Both the position numbers and the translations under genes were made by a program. Positions 11,310 to 23,593 of a DNA stretch of 64,000 nt are shown here, piece by piece. The notes below the pieces were generated by a model. The model was not told the origin of the DNA and did not search any database. It saw only the letters and a program-made list of their open reading frames with translations. Position 1 is the stretch's first letter. Every line of letters begins with the position of its first letter. The stretch is from Phaeoceros laevis (Eukaryota; Anthocerotophyta; Anthocerotopsida; Notothyladales), in the NCBI GenBank assembly GCA_049999765.1, contig JBNGIQ010009123.1, positions 1 through 64,000 of the forward strand, in the 5' to 3' direction.

Positions 11310-13729
11310 TATTGATCTTCTTTTCCTCCCACCAACTTGGTGAATGAGGCTAGAATGTTCTTCTTCACAATGAACTCATCCACCTTCTGCGGGTTTACAG
11401 TCTGGATGGTTCCCAGGCACCACTCCGTCAGTGACCAAGACTTAGTTCATAATTATCTTGGCATTAATTTCCATGGGAAACATTGGGAAAAGTTACTCAC
11501 CCCTGAGACAACCCGTTCAAGTCGGCTGACTTCGGATTTCACGTACGCGTCACCTTTTTGGATTGTAGTCCTCAATGCCTTGAGGTACACCTTCGAGTAC
11601 CTGTACCGAAACGTATTTGTCAGGAGGGCTGCAAGAAACGCAATGCAAAGCATTTGCTGCAGCAGAGGCGTTTACATAGGGTCTACCTGGCAGCTGCACC
11701 CTCGAACTTTGAAGCAAACTCTTCTGCCTTTGCAAGAATCGATGGTCTGTCGCTTGTTTCAGCAGCAAAGAACTCAGCAACAATGTCGTCCAACTCAGGC
11801 ACCTTGCCAGCCTGAATGTCACAGAATTAGAGTTCAAGCCACTCAAAGTACGGCAACGACTGCTTCTCCAGCAAGCTAAATTCAAAAACCTTACATCTTC
11901 GTTCAGACCGCCCGAAATCGTCCGTCCAGTGCCAGACTTGGAGTTGATGAAAGCTACGAAGTCTGCGAGGGTCCGACCGTCGTTGTAGTCTTCACCTTCC
12001 TTGTTGGACTTGGGGAACCATTTTAAAGTTGGAAACCCGCTCACCCCATACCTGCAAAATTGGGATACACAATGTAAGTTTGCATGTCAGATTACAATTG
12101 GAACAACAACGTCAACCACGAAACCAGAACATACTTTTCACCAAGCTCCTTGTGAGCATCCGCATCCAGCTTTGCAACAACAACATCTTTGTCTCCTTTG
12201 AAAACAGCGCCAAGTTCTTCGTAGGTCTGCAACATGACTGATGATACGTGAGTCGGACATTCTGGGTAGAGGAAAAAAACCTGAAGATGCGGCTACTGCA
12301 CACTGCATACTCACCGGTGCCAAACTTTTGCAGTGACCACACCTACAAATAATGCCATCCAACCAGATGCACCCAGTAAGTTGTCCATGCAATAATTCTT
12401 ACACCACCTCAGACATAGGAGTAACTCGCAACAGCCTAAAAGTATAGATGTTGACATACCACGGTGCATAGAACTCAACTAGGACATCCTTCAACTTGTC
12501 CAGGACCACTGAGTCAAAGTTCGAAGGAGTTAACACAACCACCTCTGAAGGCGCTGTGCTCAACTTTGCAGAAGTGCCTGGAATCACCACCATGATATGA
12601 CCTTATGATCAGACAAGAAAACCCAGTACGAGCTAAACTCATCTTGACTAGCTCACAGCAATTGAAACAAATAGAACCTGGTTTTAAAAATACTACGTAA
12701 AAGAAAGTACCTGCTTCCCCATTGATAAAACTAATAAGGTCCTCTGCTGTTCGACCTCCAGAATACCTGAGCGACACAAAGGTGAATGAGCTGCCTGTCT
12801 GTTCTGGAACTGATATAGCAACCAGAAGGGACCTTCTCCTTACACAGAGCCAGACAGAATATGGGCACGAAGGTCAGAGAGCTTACACCTTGGGAGTCAG
12901 TGATTCCGAGGGGAACCATTTCAACGTTGGGTAACCTGAAACACCATACTTCGTGCACAAGCTTTTGTGCGCATCACAGTCGACCTGCAGACATCAAGCA
13001 GTACAGGCTTCAGAGGGAAAAGGGAAAATGCTTGCAGAAAAGTATGCACAGACTCTATCAATCTCAAATCAAAGACAAGTTGACAGCTTTTATGCTAACA
13101 GCCTCACAGTGCACCTGTTAAAAAGTGATATACCTTGGCGACTGTAACAGATTTGATCTTTTTAAAAGCGTTGCCGACTTTTTCGTACTCTGGAGCCAAC
13201 TGCTTACAGTGTCCACACCTGCGCGTAAAGAATGCTCAAAAGACTGCTCATCCAAGTACACCCAAAAAAATCGCCACCAGCTTCAACCATTAGTACCAGA
13301 AAGCACTCAAGTCAAGTCAGGCCTACACAAGAATGCCTGAGGTCAGTGTCATTATCAAAAACATAACCACGAAAGTGTGAGCCTGAGCTGTCCTAACTAT
13401 TTCGACCCAGACCTACGAAACAGCTCCGCTTTTGTAGAAGACAACTCCCTGCAGGAGTCATTCATATTCAAGAACCAGCCGAAGCCCCAATTGTAACCTA
13501 GTTAAAGCAGATCTAGCAACCCAGTGCCACGTCCAGCATGAATCCATTATCACTGGATCCTGGGAACTCACCAGGGTGCGAAAAACTCTACCAAGGCACC
13601 CTTCGACTGCCCGACCTCTTTCTCGAAAGTGTCCGCGGTCAGCTCCACCACCTGCGATCCCTCATCCGCGGCAGCACACACCACAGCCGCCAGCAGCAGG
13701 ACCATCCACAATCCTCCCAGCTTCGCCAT
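11310..13729 (-). CDS. PDIL2-1: Protein disulfide isomerase, PDIL2 type (two thioredoxin domains plus ERp29c domain)
   Basis: Endoplasmic-reticulum oxidoreductase that forms and isomerises disulfides in secretory proteins. The ATG at 13729 starts a clear signal peptide ([17 protein letters not shown]). The first thioredoxin domain has FFAPW joined by splicing to [15 protein letters not shown] (about 13140-13220); the second has FYAPW joined to CGHCKSLAP (about 12318-12480), then [16 protein letters not shown] helical ERp29c (D) domain follows (exons near 11890-12010, 11690-11870, 11535-11620), ending in [11 protein letters not shown] with the stop at 11310-11312. Both active sites are intact CGHC. 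The C-terminus has no KDEL/HDEL, as is common in this subfamily. About ten short exons. It shares a 434-bp upstream region with the divergent BPA1-like gene. Some annotators may prefer PDIL2-2; the architecture is certain. Confidence 0.93.
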
Positions 13730-14163
13730 TGTTTGAGATCGACAATAGTCACTTCGGGCTCGAAGGAAGGCAGGATGCCAGGTCTTTATCAACGGAACGA
13801 CGGAACTTGCCCCGAAGACGGTACTGTTTCACCCGTTTTAGAGGACGGATCTCGTAGGAGCAGAGAGCCAAAGGCGTCTAGTTTAGACGACATTTTAGCG
13901 ACGTGTCGCCTAACGATTGTTCGTGACGTCTACGGAACCGCGTGCCGGTGAATATGTCCCGGCTCCCCAGTTCCCCTGAGGTTACACGAACTTTCACGTG
14001 TCGTGCCTTAGGTCTTGTTTGCTTCGCATTTCTCTTGGCCGAGCTAAGCCACCTGCTTCGTAGTCCCGTTTGTGTTTCGACCTTCGATATCCGGGCCTTC
14101 TCCATCTCACCCTCCATCAGCACTTGGGCGTGATCTGGAGCTGATCGAGACCTCAGTCCAGCC
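13730..14163. promoter_or_regulatory. Bidirectional promoter region with ACGT (bZIP-type) elements
   Basis: 434 bp between the start codons of PDIL2-type (-) and BPA1-like (+). It contains CGACGTGTCG (13899-13908), TGACGTC (13924-13930) and the G-box CACGTG (13995-14000). ACGT-core elements bind plant bZIP factors, including those of the unfolded-protein response, which would suit a PDI gene. Motifs are seen; function is inferred. Confidence 0.45.
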
Positions 14164-15615
14164 ATGTCGGTAAGAGTGACCACTTTGCCAAAGCTTTTCG
14201 GGTGGAGCTGTCGTTGTTGTAAGCAGGCGATATTATAGCTTCCAGTTAAGGGCAATTTGACCTCTCGGACGAGCCTAAGCAGCGAGCGTTAATTGGTTGC
14301 AGCAAGCTCAGGGGAGTATTGTGCGAGTGAGCAATGTGTCGCCCAAGGCAACAGAGAGTGATATCATGGATTTCTTCTCCTTTTCCGGAGAGATCCAGCA
14401 CATTGAGCTCCGAAGGTGTGTATTCTTTTGGTGCACGTGACTGTCGGGTCGTGGCGGGTTTCAGGGCTATGCTCTAACTTGTCTGCGTTGCTTATTTCAG
14501 GGAAAGTGAGAAAGCCCAGGTTGCGTTTGTGACATTTAAGGACCCTTCAGCTCTGGACACAGCTCTTTTGTTATCAGTAAGATCTATCCTTCTCTTCGGT
14601 TCTTCAGGTCCTCCTACACAAGATGTGATGTCGCTGTTCTTGAACTGTGTAGGGTAAGGAACTCAGGCGTTTTGTTTTGGTCGCTGATCTGTGGAAATGG
14701 CAGGGAGCAACCATTGTCGACCAATCCGTGAATATTGATGTGGCACCTGTGGATGAGTATGTCCAATCTAGTGAAGACAGATCTTCAGATGCCACGGTAG
14801 GTTTCTCATGCCGTGTTGAGTACTGCTGATTTTTCCCACGCCTTGAGTTTGTGAGAAGTCATCCTTCTCTAGTAGCATCGTCTTACTCAAGCATCTGTCG
14901 TGCATGACGGACCCATATTGCACGTACGATACAGGCACCAAACCTCAACAAGGCGGAAGAAGTCATAGCATCGATGCTTGCAAGAGGTTATGTACTGGGG
15001 AAGGATGCAATGTCCAGGGCTAAGGCCTTTGATGACAAGCACAAACTGACAGCAAGTGCCTCTGCCACGGTATCTAACTTTGACAAGAAAATCGGCCTTA
15101 CTCAGAAGCTTAGTGCAGGCAGCACAGCAGTCAATGAGAAAGTGAAGGCAGTGGATCAGAAGTTCCAGGTTTCTGAGAAGACAAAATCAGCTTTTGCAGT
15201 TGCAGAGCAAAAGGTGAACCATGCAGGCTCTGCCTTGATGAAGAACAGGTATTTGTTGACAGGTGCATCTTGGGTAACAGGTGCCTTTAGCAAGGTGCAA
15301 AAGGCGGCAGCAGATGTTAGTCAAAAGACAAGGGATAAAGTACTTCAGACACAGGGATCAGAAAATGCAAACTCAGGCGATGGGGTTGGGCGCTACAACG
15401 AGTCTGCAGACAATGCGTACGTGAGAATGCATAGTAATTCTGCACAGCCACAAAACCTGACACCTCAGGCAGCTGTTTCTCTTAGTGCAGCAGCGGAGTC
15501 TGCGCCAGTGAGATATCCAAGTATCTATGCTCATGAGGACCCTTATCCGCCTGTGCAGCAGAACACTGCATCGGTCAAATCTGGACCTCCTCCTGCACAA
15601 GGGTTGATTCTTTGA
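14164..15615 (+). CDS. BPA1-like RRM protein (binding partner of ACD11 family)
   Basis: Plant RRM protein related to Arabidopsis BPA1, a partner of the lipid-transfer protein ACD11 linked to cell-death control. The first exon is only ATG TCG (14164-14169), followed by GTAAGA; it splices to 14312-14415 (GSIVRVSNVSPKATE...FFSFSGEIQHIELR), 14501-14576 (AQVAFVTFKDPSAL), 14704-14796 and the long last exon 14935-15615. The RRM is atypical, as in the family. The C-terminal part (ARGYVLGKDAMSRAKAFD, SWVTGAFSKVQKAAADV) is the conserved helical region of these proteins. A near copy of the donor motif (GTAAGAGTGA) lies at the first splice site. All junctions keep phase. Confidence 0.9.
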
Positions 15616-16369
15616 CACAGCCTTTGTGTCCACAGGATCTGTGTACATAGGTTGGAGGAAGGAAGCGCGCTTATGGAGTTTGCGACTTGCTCGCCGATTC
15701 TTTGTTGAGGTGGAGAGTTGCCGTCGTGTGGGAGCCTTGGTGTTGCTTAGCTGTAGATACTGTATATGGTATTGTCTCACCGGGGCTTTCCTTATTCTAA
15801 AACGTTTGCCTGATGCACATCTATCATTCATGACCTCATGGTCGTAGTGTCCTCGTCAACGTGGCTTCGTAATTGTGTTCAATTTTGCGAATTTTATATG
15901 AAAATGAATTTTGGGGCAAGGTATTTCACGGTTTACTTGTAATTAGCCAAGTTATGAGCCACGTATCTAGCCACGTTTTCGGCCACACCCTGGAGCCGAC
16001 ACTACATCCATCTAGACAGAACCCGAGTTCCAACTTCCAACACCAACAAACCTCTTGGTGCTCAATGGAGACTTGCGTTCAAAGGCTTCGGGGTTGAACC
16101 GCGACGAGATGTGCAGAGAAACCTGCAGGGGGAGAGAGAAGCGCGGAAAGATGGACTTCCTTCCATTCATTGGGCAAATGACGAGCCGGAACCCAAGCGG
16201 TCTGGTCATGTTTGTAGGATTGTCGAAGCTGCATGGTCAGATGGTCCGACAAGTAGTTCCGAGGCTCAGCTGGCTACCTCACACGATTGCTGCTATTCTC
16301 AGCGCATAAGGCCATGATCTCCTCCAAATTGCTAGATCACTAGTGCCTTTCAGACGTCATGAAGGTGGT
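15616..16369. other. Convergent 3' intergenic region, no gene seen
   Basis: Between the stops of the BPA1-like (+) and MCRS1-like (-) genes. The plus strand has two overlapping open frames at 16055-16317, but neither resembles a protein family and there is no codon-use support. Confidence 0.55.
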
Positions 16370-19300
16370 CACGCAGGCCGAAGTTTTGGAACTCTGCTTT
16401 TTACCAGTTTATGGTTTATCTCAAAGATGAATCGCATGCCTCCGACCTGAGGTAACACAACAGGCTCAAGTTAGAAAACCTCTGGCTCTAGGACAATAAT
16501 TGACGAAGCCGAGGTAGGTAACTAAGCGCAAAACAATAGCAGAACCCCACAGGAAAGTAAGCAGGATGATCAGCTAAAAACCTCAATCAAGCAATTCGAA
16601 CCCAAACTTGCGCGCTGATTGAATTGAACCGCGTTGTTGTTCACAGTGAGGACACGCCGTCCAAGATTTTTCAAGTAAAACACTCCGTCTTCCTTGAGTT
16701 TGATGTAAGCCTGCTTTGAAAGAATGCATCAGCATAACATCACGAGGATGATATCCACAAGAAAATAGCTACGCAGTAATCTGAGAAACTTATCTTGCTT
16801 TTACCTGCCTGCGAGAAACTTTATTAGCCCGACCCTCCTCTGTTAGATCAATGTCTACAACATTATCCTGAGTGGCCCTGCCTAGCAACACCTGTTAAAA
16901 CAGCAGAGATCCGCCCAATGCCGTCCTCAGGGGCAAGATTGCATTTATTTGGAAAGACCAATCATGAACCAAAGCAAGGACAAAAGCAACAGTATACTCC
17001 AGACTGAAAGCAGGAATCCCTCAGCTTTGCACTCCAGCCTGTCATACGACATTTAACCTATCGACGACAACAGACACATAACAACTGTGTCTATCAGATG
17101 TATAGATGCCAAATGCTGCTAGTCAGTAGTCACAGTAGTTGATGCCATTCAGTGTGCCGACAACAGGAGCATACATTTAAGTGAGCCTTGCCACTAACAA
17201 GCCCTCACGAGTCACAGGGCCATCACTACATGATGGACGAGGTTTACAAAATTCCAAACTGATACGTACCTAAGATGTACATACATGGCATTACTACACA
17301 CGCACATGTGAGCATTAAATGTACCTTGTGACCACATGGAAATACCAAATGCGGACATCAAGTAGGCCATGAGACCAAGATCCTTGCCTCGGCTTTTGTG
17401 ATGAAGTATCTTGCTTGATAGCCATATAGTATAGCAATAGCACCATGAAGGGTGAGAGATCTCTGGATTGCAGAGCTAGCTCCTTGCTCAAGTCGTATAA
17501 GAGTTCTTGAATGCCGCCTGTAATTGCGCCTTGATTCTTTTGGCGACAAATCAAGTATTAAGTACAAAGCTCAACCAAGTGAACCAGCATAGCAGGTGAC
17601 GATATACTGTCTTCCTTCCCAAAACAACTAACTGCAATCCAGCCAAGAACCAGCAACCCCAACAACCACAAGAAGGTCGCAGTTTATACAGGCACCTACG
17701 ATCAGCAATGCCCTAGCCAGACTGGTCCTAAATAATACCTGCTCTGGCAGAGAATTCATCATCAAATCCAGGATCAAGGTCCATCTCCAAAATCTGCAGT
17801 TACATTTCCACCAGTAAGAGGTTTAGAAAAGCGTCGACAGGAATAATCAAACCAGCACATGCAATTGAAATTTCTAGCAGCAACTTGCTCACCATTGCTT
17901 CCACATCTGAGAAGCGGGCCATATCCACGTCACTGCTAAGTTCATCTTCACTATTTAACTCCTGATGTTCATGTGCAGCAGGGTTTGACTCTTCATACAC
18001 TTCATTGCCTTTCATATCTTGAACTGGCTGGTCACACTCCAACTGAGGAGGTAGCCTGGAAAATTTTAAATCTCCATTCTGCCAATCTGTTCCACTCCCA
18101 ACAACCTTAGAATTGACAAAACTTGTTGTTGCATTTGTGTCGGGGGCAAATGTTGCAACGCCTACATCATATGCGGCTTCCAACTCTGAATTATAGGGTG
18201 CCACAACCCCAAATTGAACCCCAATAACCTCTCTTTCATCCGGTCCTTGTTGAGTTTGAAACTCTTGGCACTGTCTTGCAACAACATCAGCATGTAATTC
18301 TTCACACATGGATTGTGCTACAGCGTGATCTGCGTCACTCCTTAATAATGAGCAAAGACCTGTTCCTACACCTGCTTCCGGTACACCCCCCTCATTCATC
18401 TTGCAGTTCTCCAAGAAACCATGGAGGAGCCCCTGATTCAGCTCGCCCATGTCTGAAGCATCACCTGCTCCACTTTGAAAACCATTTCCATCCACACATT
18501 TAGAAACCTCACTTGCATCAGTTGTGAGACCTTCTGACCAGCTCTCCCATTCATCTTGTGACAGGAAAAACGATGACTGTGATGAGGATGGTGAAAGAAG
18601 ACTTCCATCCAAACTTGGAATGTCAGTGTCCTCTGTGTTCAGGACACAAATGCTAGGAACCGGAACAGTCAACTCAGTAGGCTCCGAAGACTCGTGCTGA
18701 ATAAGGGCCTCCGTCCCCACAAAGGCACCAGTTGCACAAGCAGGAGGTGATTCCACCCACATCCTCTCAACCATGCCCGAAGGAGACTCATTCGGCTCCA
18801 GGTCATCAAATGCACAATCCACCTGCCTATCAGAGAAAGCGCTTGAATCATCCCCAGATCCACTATACAGTTCTCCATCTACGTGGACATGATCTTCACC
18901 GTTACATAGGACCAATTGGTGTGGCCAGAGGCTTCTGTCGAAATATTCACTTATATCACAGTGCTCAGATTCTGGCCTCCTCAGTTCATTATGCAGTCCC
19001 TCGTTTGCTGCTTTTTCAGTTTCACACTCTGGAAGCTGGACTTGGCGGCATAAACTTTCTGTCTGTTTGTCCACAATGAGGTCTGCATCTTCTGCGCCAT
19101 CACTACAAAAGGATGCTCCGACCACGTAGATACCATTCCTTAGTGGTTCACTTGACTTGAACCAGGTACTTTGAACAGGGGCGGTACCAGCACTTGACAA
19201 GCGAAATTCTCCTTCCGTGGAAATTTGAACGGTTTCTAAAGGACATAGAACTGGATGTACCTGCACTGCTTCACCAGATAAGGCATGCTCAGGCACTAAG

Positions 19301-20525
19301 TTTTGGTCTTCCACCTTGTCAGAGAGGTGACTCAAATGCAACGGAGAATTAGCTGGAGACACCTGCACTTGTATACTAAAGGGCATTCCAGGCACTGCAA
19401 TGTCCTGCTCAATTGCCATAATTGTTGTGTCTTCGGCAATTTCCACCCCCCTAACAATATCCTGCTCCTGTGCCATGGTTGTTGTGTCTTCTGCATTATT
19501 GACACCCCTAACAACTAAATTTTCTGTCAGCCCTTCAGTTCCTTCAAGTGCTTGACAAGGACTAGGTTCAGGGCCTACCAAACCGTTCTCGTTATGATCA
19601 GTTGAGCTGATAACATTGGTCGCAACAGTGAATTCTGGATGCCCATTACCCAGAGGCAATAGAAAGACACCGTCCGCTTCTGATGAATTTCCAGGGCATT
19701 CCGCACTTGCTACAGCAGGTAAGGCTCCTATTACAGCTCCAACACCACCAGCTGCAAGTAGACTGAACATGTGTGAGAATGTGCGGTCCTCTAAATCAAG
19801 GGCCAAATCTTCGTGGGTCACCTGATCTAGGGAATGTAACTCTTTGCCTCTTGGTCCTTCAATTGATTCACACTGCGAACTTGCCCCTTGAACTGCGTCC
19901 ATATTTTGAAGATCCTGTTTCTGATCCACAGAGACAAGTTTGTCTGCAGCTATCCTTTTCCTCATTTTGTAGTATTTCGTTCGGACACTATTAAGCCGTC
20001 GTTTCCGAACAAGCTCCTGCGTGTCCTTCAGCTTATTTGGAACCTTTGCTCTGGATGAATCTGCCAGAGCAGTCTCTGCCTCTACGATCCTGGCAGCAGC
20101 TTCTTTAGCAACTACAGGGTCATAAAGGAGCGCACGCCATCGCTCTCGCAATTCTTTCACACTGAAACGCCGTGTGAATCTAACAGCTCCCTTTGCAAGA
20201 GCTTCCATCGCTGCACCCGCCTGCAATAGCACTCCTGATTTTACTAGATGAACAGGAACTAGTCGTACAGGACAAAAGAAACCCACCAGAAAATATTACG
20301 CTTAACAGCTGAAGTACAAGAGAAGTACGAAGCAGCATCTCAAGATGGTAACAAGATCGTCAGCAGGGCAGGTTGACATTATACCTCCACCGAGTTCTTG
20401 AGCAGAATATCATCTTCGACAGTCCAGTGACTGAAGTCGGGGCGCGGACCAGCTTCTGCAACAATGCCACCTGTAACAATGTCGGGAGCTACCTGTGCCG
20501 CAACTTTGGCAGCTGTGGCTGCCAT
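16370..20525 (-). CDS. MCRS1-like protein with N-terminal MCRS_N and C-terminal FHA domain
   Basis: Plant counterpart of microspherule protein 1, a nuclear FHA-domain subunit of chromatin-remodelling complexes (INO80/NSL in animals). Exon 1 from the ATG at 20525 (MAATAAKVAAQ) includes FSHWTVEDDILLKNSVE; the next, a very long exon (about 20221-17893), continues ALAKGAVRFTRRFSVKELRERW and LRKRRLNSV-like basic helices, then about 650 acidic, Ser/Glu-rich, apparently disordered residues. Further exons: ILEMDLDPGFDDEF (about 17740-17795), HGAIAILYGYQARYFITKAE (about 17398-17535), VLLGRATQDNVVDIDL (about 16808-16894), YIKLKEDGVFYLKNLGRR (about 16585-16707) and GGMRFIFEINHKL, stop 16370-16372. The FHA core GR...SRR...N is complete. 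The donor after ITKAE appears to be GC (AG|GCAAGG, intron starting 17397). An alternative upstream ATG at 20591 is less likely. Confidence 0.88.
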
Positions 20526-21003
20526 TACCTCAGCTGCATGACGCCAAGTTGCTCTTGAAATTCTGCACCCGGAACACAGGACTGTTGTCACCGTAGGAGG
20601 GAAAGGAATCTAAAACTCGAAAGGTGAGACGGAAGCTAGTCTCGGATCTGAAGTGAGCTCATGGCTGATCGTTACGAAAATGGCTATTGCTGGTAGTGCA
20701 TAGCAGCCCTGGCAAAATAAGCGGCTCACAACTCCGGCCCTTGCACCAGGCCCACCTCACTCCATACTATTGCACAGCGGCTGGTGGAGGACCTGGACCG
20801 CATTGCCGAAACGCTGACAGCTGGCCAGACGTAGTTTGATCAATAGGCAAACCGCCAAATCCACCGAATGTACCGACGTCAGCACGTCAGCACCTCCAGT
20901 CAAGCTCCAGCGTAACGAACTACTAGGATGAAATCAGCGGGTGCTCACGAGAGAAACGGAGAATAAAGACGAAATTAACAGCTACAACTTAGATGATGGC
21001 TGG

Positions 21004-21246
21004 TTAGAAGGCGGCAACATCAGCTAATGCCAGGAATGTCTCCCCAACCCAGCTCATGGGGGACCGAAGCCTTGAAGACTGAGCCCCACTGACCAGCGGA
21101 CTTCTGTCAACCCTAATACGGCGTTGTTGGGAATTTGAAGGGGCGACCGCGTCCGAGTTGGCGCACAGGAGGTTCGAAAATCCACACCTTGATACGGTAG
21201 CAAGTAGCTGGATCCTTCGTCTGCGTCTTAGGATTTCATATCGCAT
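21004..21246 (-). CDS. Possible small basic protein, unsupported
   Basis: 80-codon open frame, Arg/Ser-rich at the N-terminus like a mitochondrial presequence. Its C-terminal half (LRSPMSWVGETFLALADVAAF) faintly recalls the short NFD6-type plant mitochondrial proteins. Its ATG (21244-21246) sits two bases from the ATG of the divergent NIFK-like gene, so the two 5' leaders would have to overlap. I cannot tell whether it is real. Confidence 0.22.
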   Translation of the reverse strand: MRYEILRRRRRIQLLATVSRCGFSNLLCANSDAVAPSNSQQRRIRVDRSPLVSGAQSSRLRSPMSWVGETFLALADVAAF

Positions 21247-21248
21247 CC

Positions 21249-23055
21249 ATGGGAAAGCGAAGGCCTGGTACGCTGGTTAGTTCTTGTGGCTTCCCGTTGA
21301 TTTCATCGTGTTGAGCTAGGAAATGTAGACTAAGGTTTTTCCTGCAGTGGACGATGCTGGAGATGCTGCGGAGGAGAAGGTTCCGGTGACGCGGATCAAG
21401 AAATGGTTAGCTGAGAATAGGGCTGCCAAGCAGAAGGCAAGGTCTGCCGAGAGACCCGAGGATACTGATACAGTCCGCCGAGATGAGGATACAGCTACTG
21501 CTAGTGAGCTGGTGGTTCGCGAGGCCGCGCCGCAATCAGGAGAAGCGAAACATTTCTCTGCAAATTTCATGGTCCCTCCTGTCCTGCAATCCTATCTGTG
21601 ACTTTCTTCTAGTTAGTTGCTATATGCCATCCTTCTGATACTGTTGTGATGTCGGTTTCAGCCCTTGGACACATCCAGTGATAAGGCTGCTCTAAAGCGT
21701 GCAAGGAAGAAGGGATCGAGATCAAAAGCAGTTGTCGCAGAAGCTGAACATTCACCAAAGTCCAATGTAATTTATGTTGGGCGGATTCCCCATGGATTTT
21801 ATGAAGACCAGATGAAAGGTTCGCTTTCCTCTGCTCTATGAATGGTGCACTTTTCTTAAGCGAAGCGCAGGTGTGCTAGGTTAGGGTATCACGAGTTTGC
21901 ATTGTGATAGTTGCAGCGTCTTTAGTTTATAATGATCATCCAGGTGGCCTGTTCAATTTTCAGGATTTTTCGGTCAATTTGGAACAATCACCCGACTCCG
22001 CGTCTCACGGAATAAAAAGGTGCTTATACTGTAGTTGTTGTGGACATCACAAGTATGTAGTTCAAGTGGCTGTGTCACACTCATCTCATCTCCAGTCAAC
22101 AGAGTCAAGTGTCAGAAGCTCGTTTAGAGCCTGAAAAGTACACCTTCTGTTGCAGACAGGAAGTTCGAAGCATTATGCGTTTGTGGAATTTGAATCACCT
22201 GAGGTACGGTCTTGCTTGCTTCTTCCACACCCTTCTCTGCCCTCCTTTGATTTTCATGCTAGCGCTTAAAGCTGTAATGCGTTGTACGTCAAGACTTCAA
22301 TGTGCCCTGGATTTGCCTTATTTTTGCTTATGCATACTTCTGCACTTCTGCAGGTAGCAGCAATTGTTGCAGATAGCATGCACAACTACCTCCTATTTGA
22401 GTCAATGCTACAAGTCAGGCAGGTCCCTTTGGAGAAGATTCACCCCACAATGTGAGTATCTACATCAAAAAACTATCAATGTGTTTTTCCTTAAACATCC
22501 ACTCGAGCGGACTCTCACAAGCCCCATATGACCTTGTTTCGTCTCATGAGTTTGAGACGTGTACCTCTGTTTAGATTCTGCTGTTCTGTGCTTCCCTGCT
22601 ACAGGTGGGTAGGTGCAAACAAAAAGTTCAGGCCCAGGCCATCGAAGAAGATTCAACGCAAGCAGCAGACCAAGGTAAGAACATGTGATGTTGTAGTGTT
22701 TTTCAGTTAGCTCAGTTAATGGGCAGAAATGAGGTAGTAAAAGTTTTGGTCAATTCAAAGATTTGTGAATTATGCATACGTCTAACTGTGCAGGCCAGGA
22801 CGATAGAAGAACAAAATCTTTTGTTGAGAAACGTGCTGAGAAAGGATCGTGAGAGAAGAAAGAAGCTTCAGGCTGCAGGCATAGATTACGATTTTCCGTC
22901 TCTTGTATGCCAACCTACCTTCGTGCCTTTACTCGTCTTCGCAATTTCAAGTAAAGGTTGGAAGTAGGGTGTTGTATGTTAACTTGTTCTTTTGTGCTTT
23001 ACAGGCCTCCCTTGTTCCACAACCGTCCAAGAGAATTAAGTTTGATCAAGACTAG
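21249..23055 (+). CDS. NIFK/Nop15-like nucleolar RRM protein
   Basis: Homologue of human MKI67 FHA-interacting nucleolar phosphoprotein and yeast Nop15, which bind pre-rRNA and are needed for 60S subunit maturation. Exon 1 is short (MGKRRP, 21249-21267) and splices to 21348 (VDDAGDAAEEKVPVTRIKKW). The RRM is spread over several exons: NVIYVGRIPHGFYEDQM (about 21770), FFGQFGTITRLRVSRNKK-type block (about 21960-22020), KHYAFVEFESPE (about 22165-22200), then VAAIVADSMHNYLLFESML. The conserved post-RRM region follows: VPLEKIHPTMWVGANKKF (22430-22630), RKQQTKARTIEEQ and the coiled RKDRERRKKLQAAGIDYDFPSL. Stop TAG 23053-23055. The family-specific WVGANKKF block makes the assignment firm. It shares a roughly 720-bp region with the divergent MCRS1-like gene; both encode nuclear or nucleolar proteins. 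Confidence 0.9.
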
Positions 23056-23593
23056 CACATTACAGCAATAACTCAGAAGTTCACATGGAAAATGGTGCCT
23101 CGCCGGCACATGACCAGCTTTTTGTAGGTGATGAGAAATGGGATAGTTGTAGGTAGGAAAAAAGGAATCTGAGGAATCTCTACCTTTGTTCGTGTTTGTC
23201 TTTCGTCTTTTGTATGTATCGTACTTGCTAGATCCCGGACTGCTAAAAGAGGGGGGTTGTGCATGCCGGTATGTCAGCGCCTTTCAGTTGGGTCAGGAAA
23301 TGCGGCTGTTACTTGGAGCGAACAATCTCGACTTTGGTGCCCAAACACCTTGTCAAATACTGTAGTGACGATAACAGAAGCTGTCATCCTTCTGTGCATT
23401 AGCATCGGACCTCTTGACGAGATGCAGAGCCGAAATTCTCCTTACAATTATTGGCTCAAACTTTCCTGATGTAGGACCTTGTATAAATAGAAGCTTCCCA
23501 GCACGAACAATGTTCGTTGAAGGGTATGAACTACGATGAGAACAGATTTTCGATCCGACTTTGCCGGCTAGTCCTTATCCTGAGCAGATTCAA

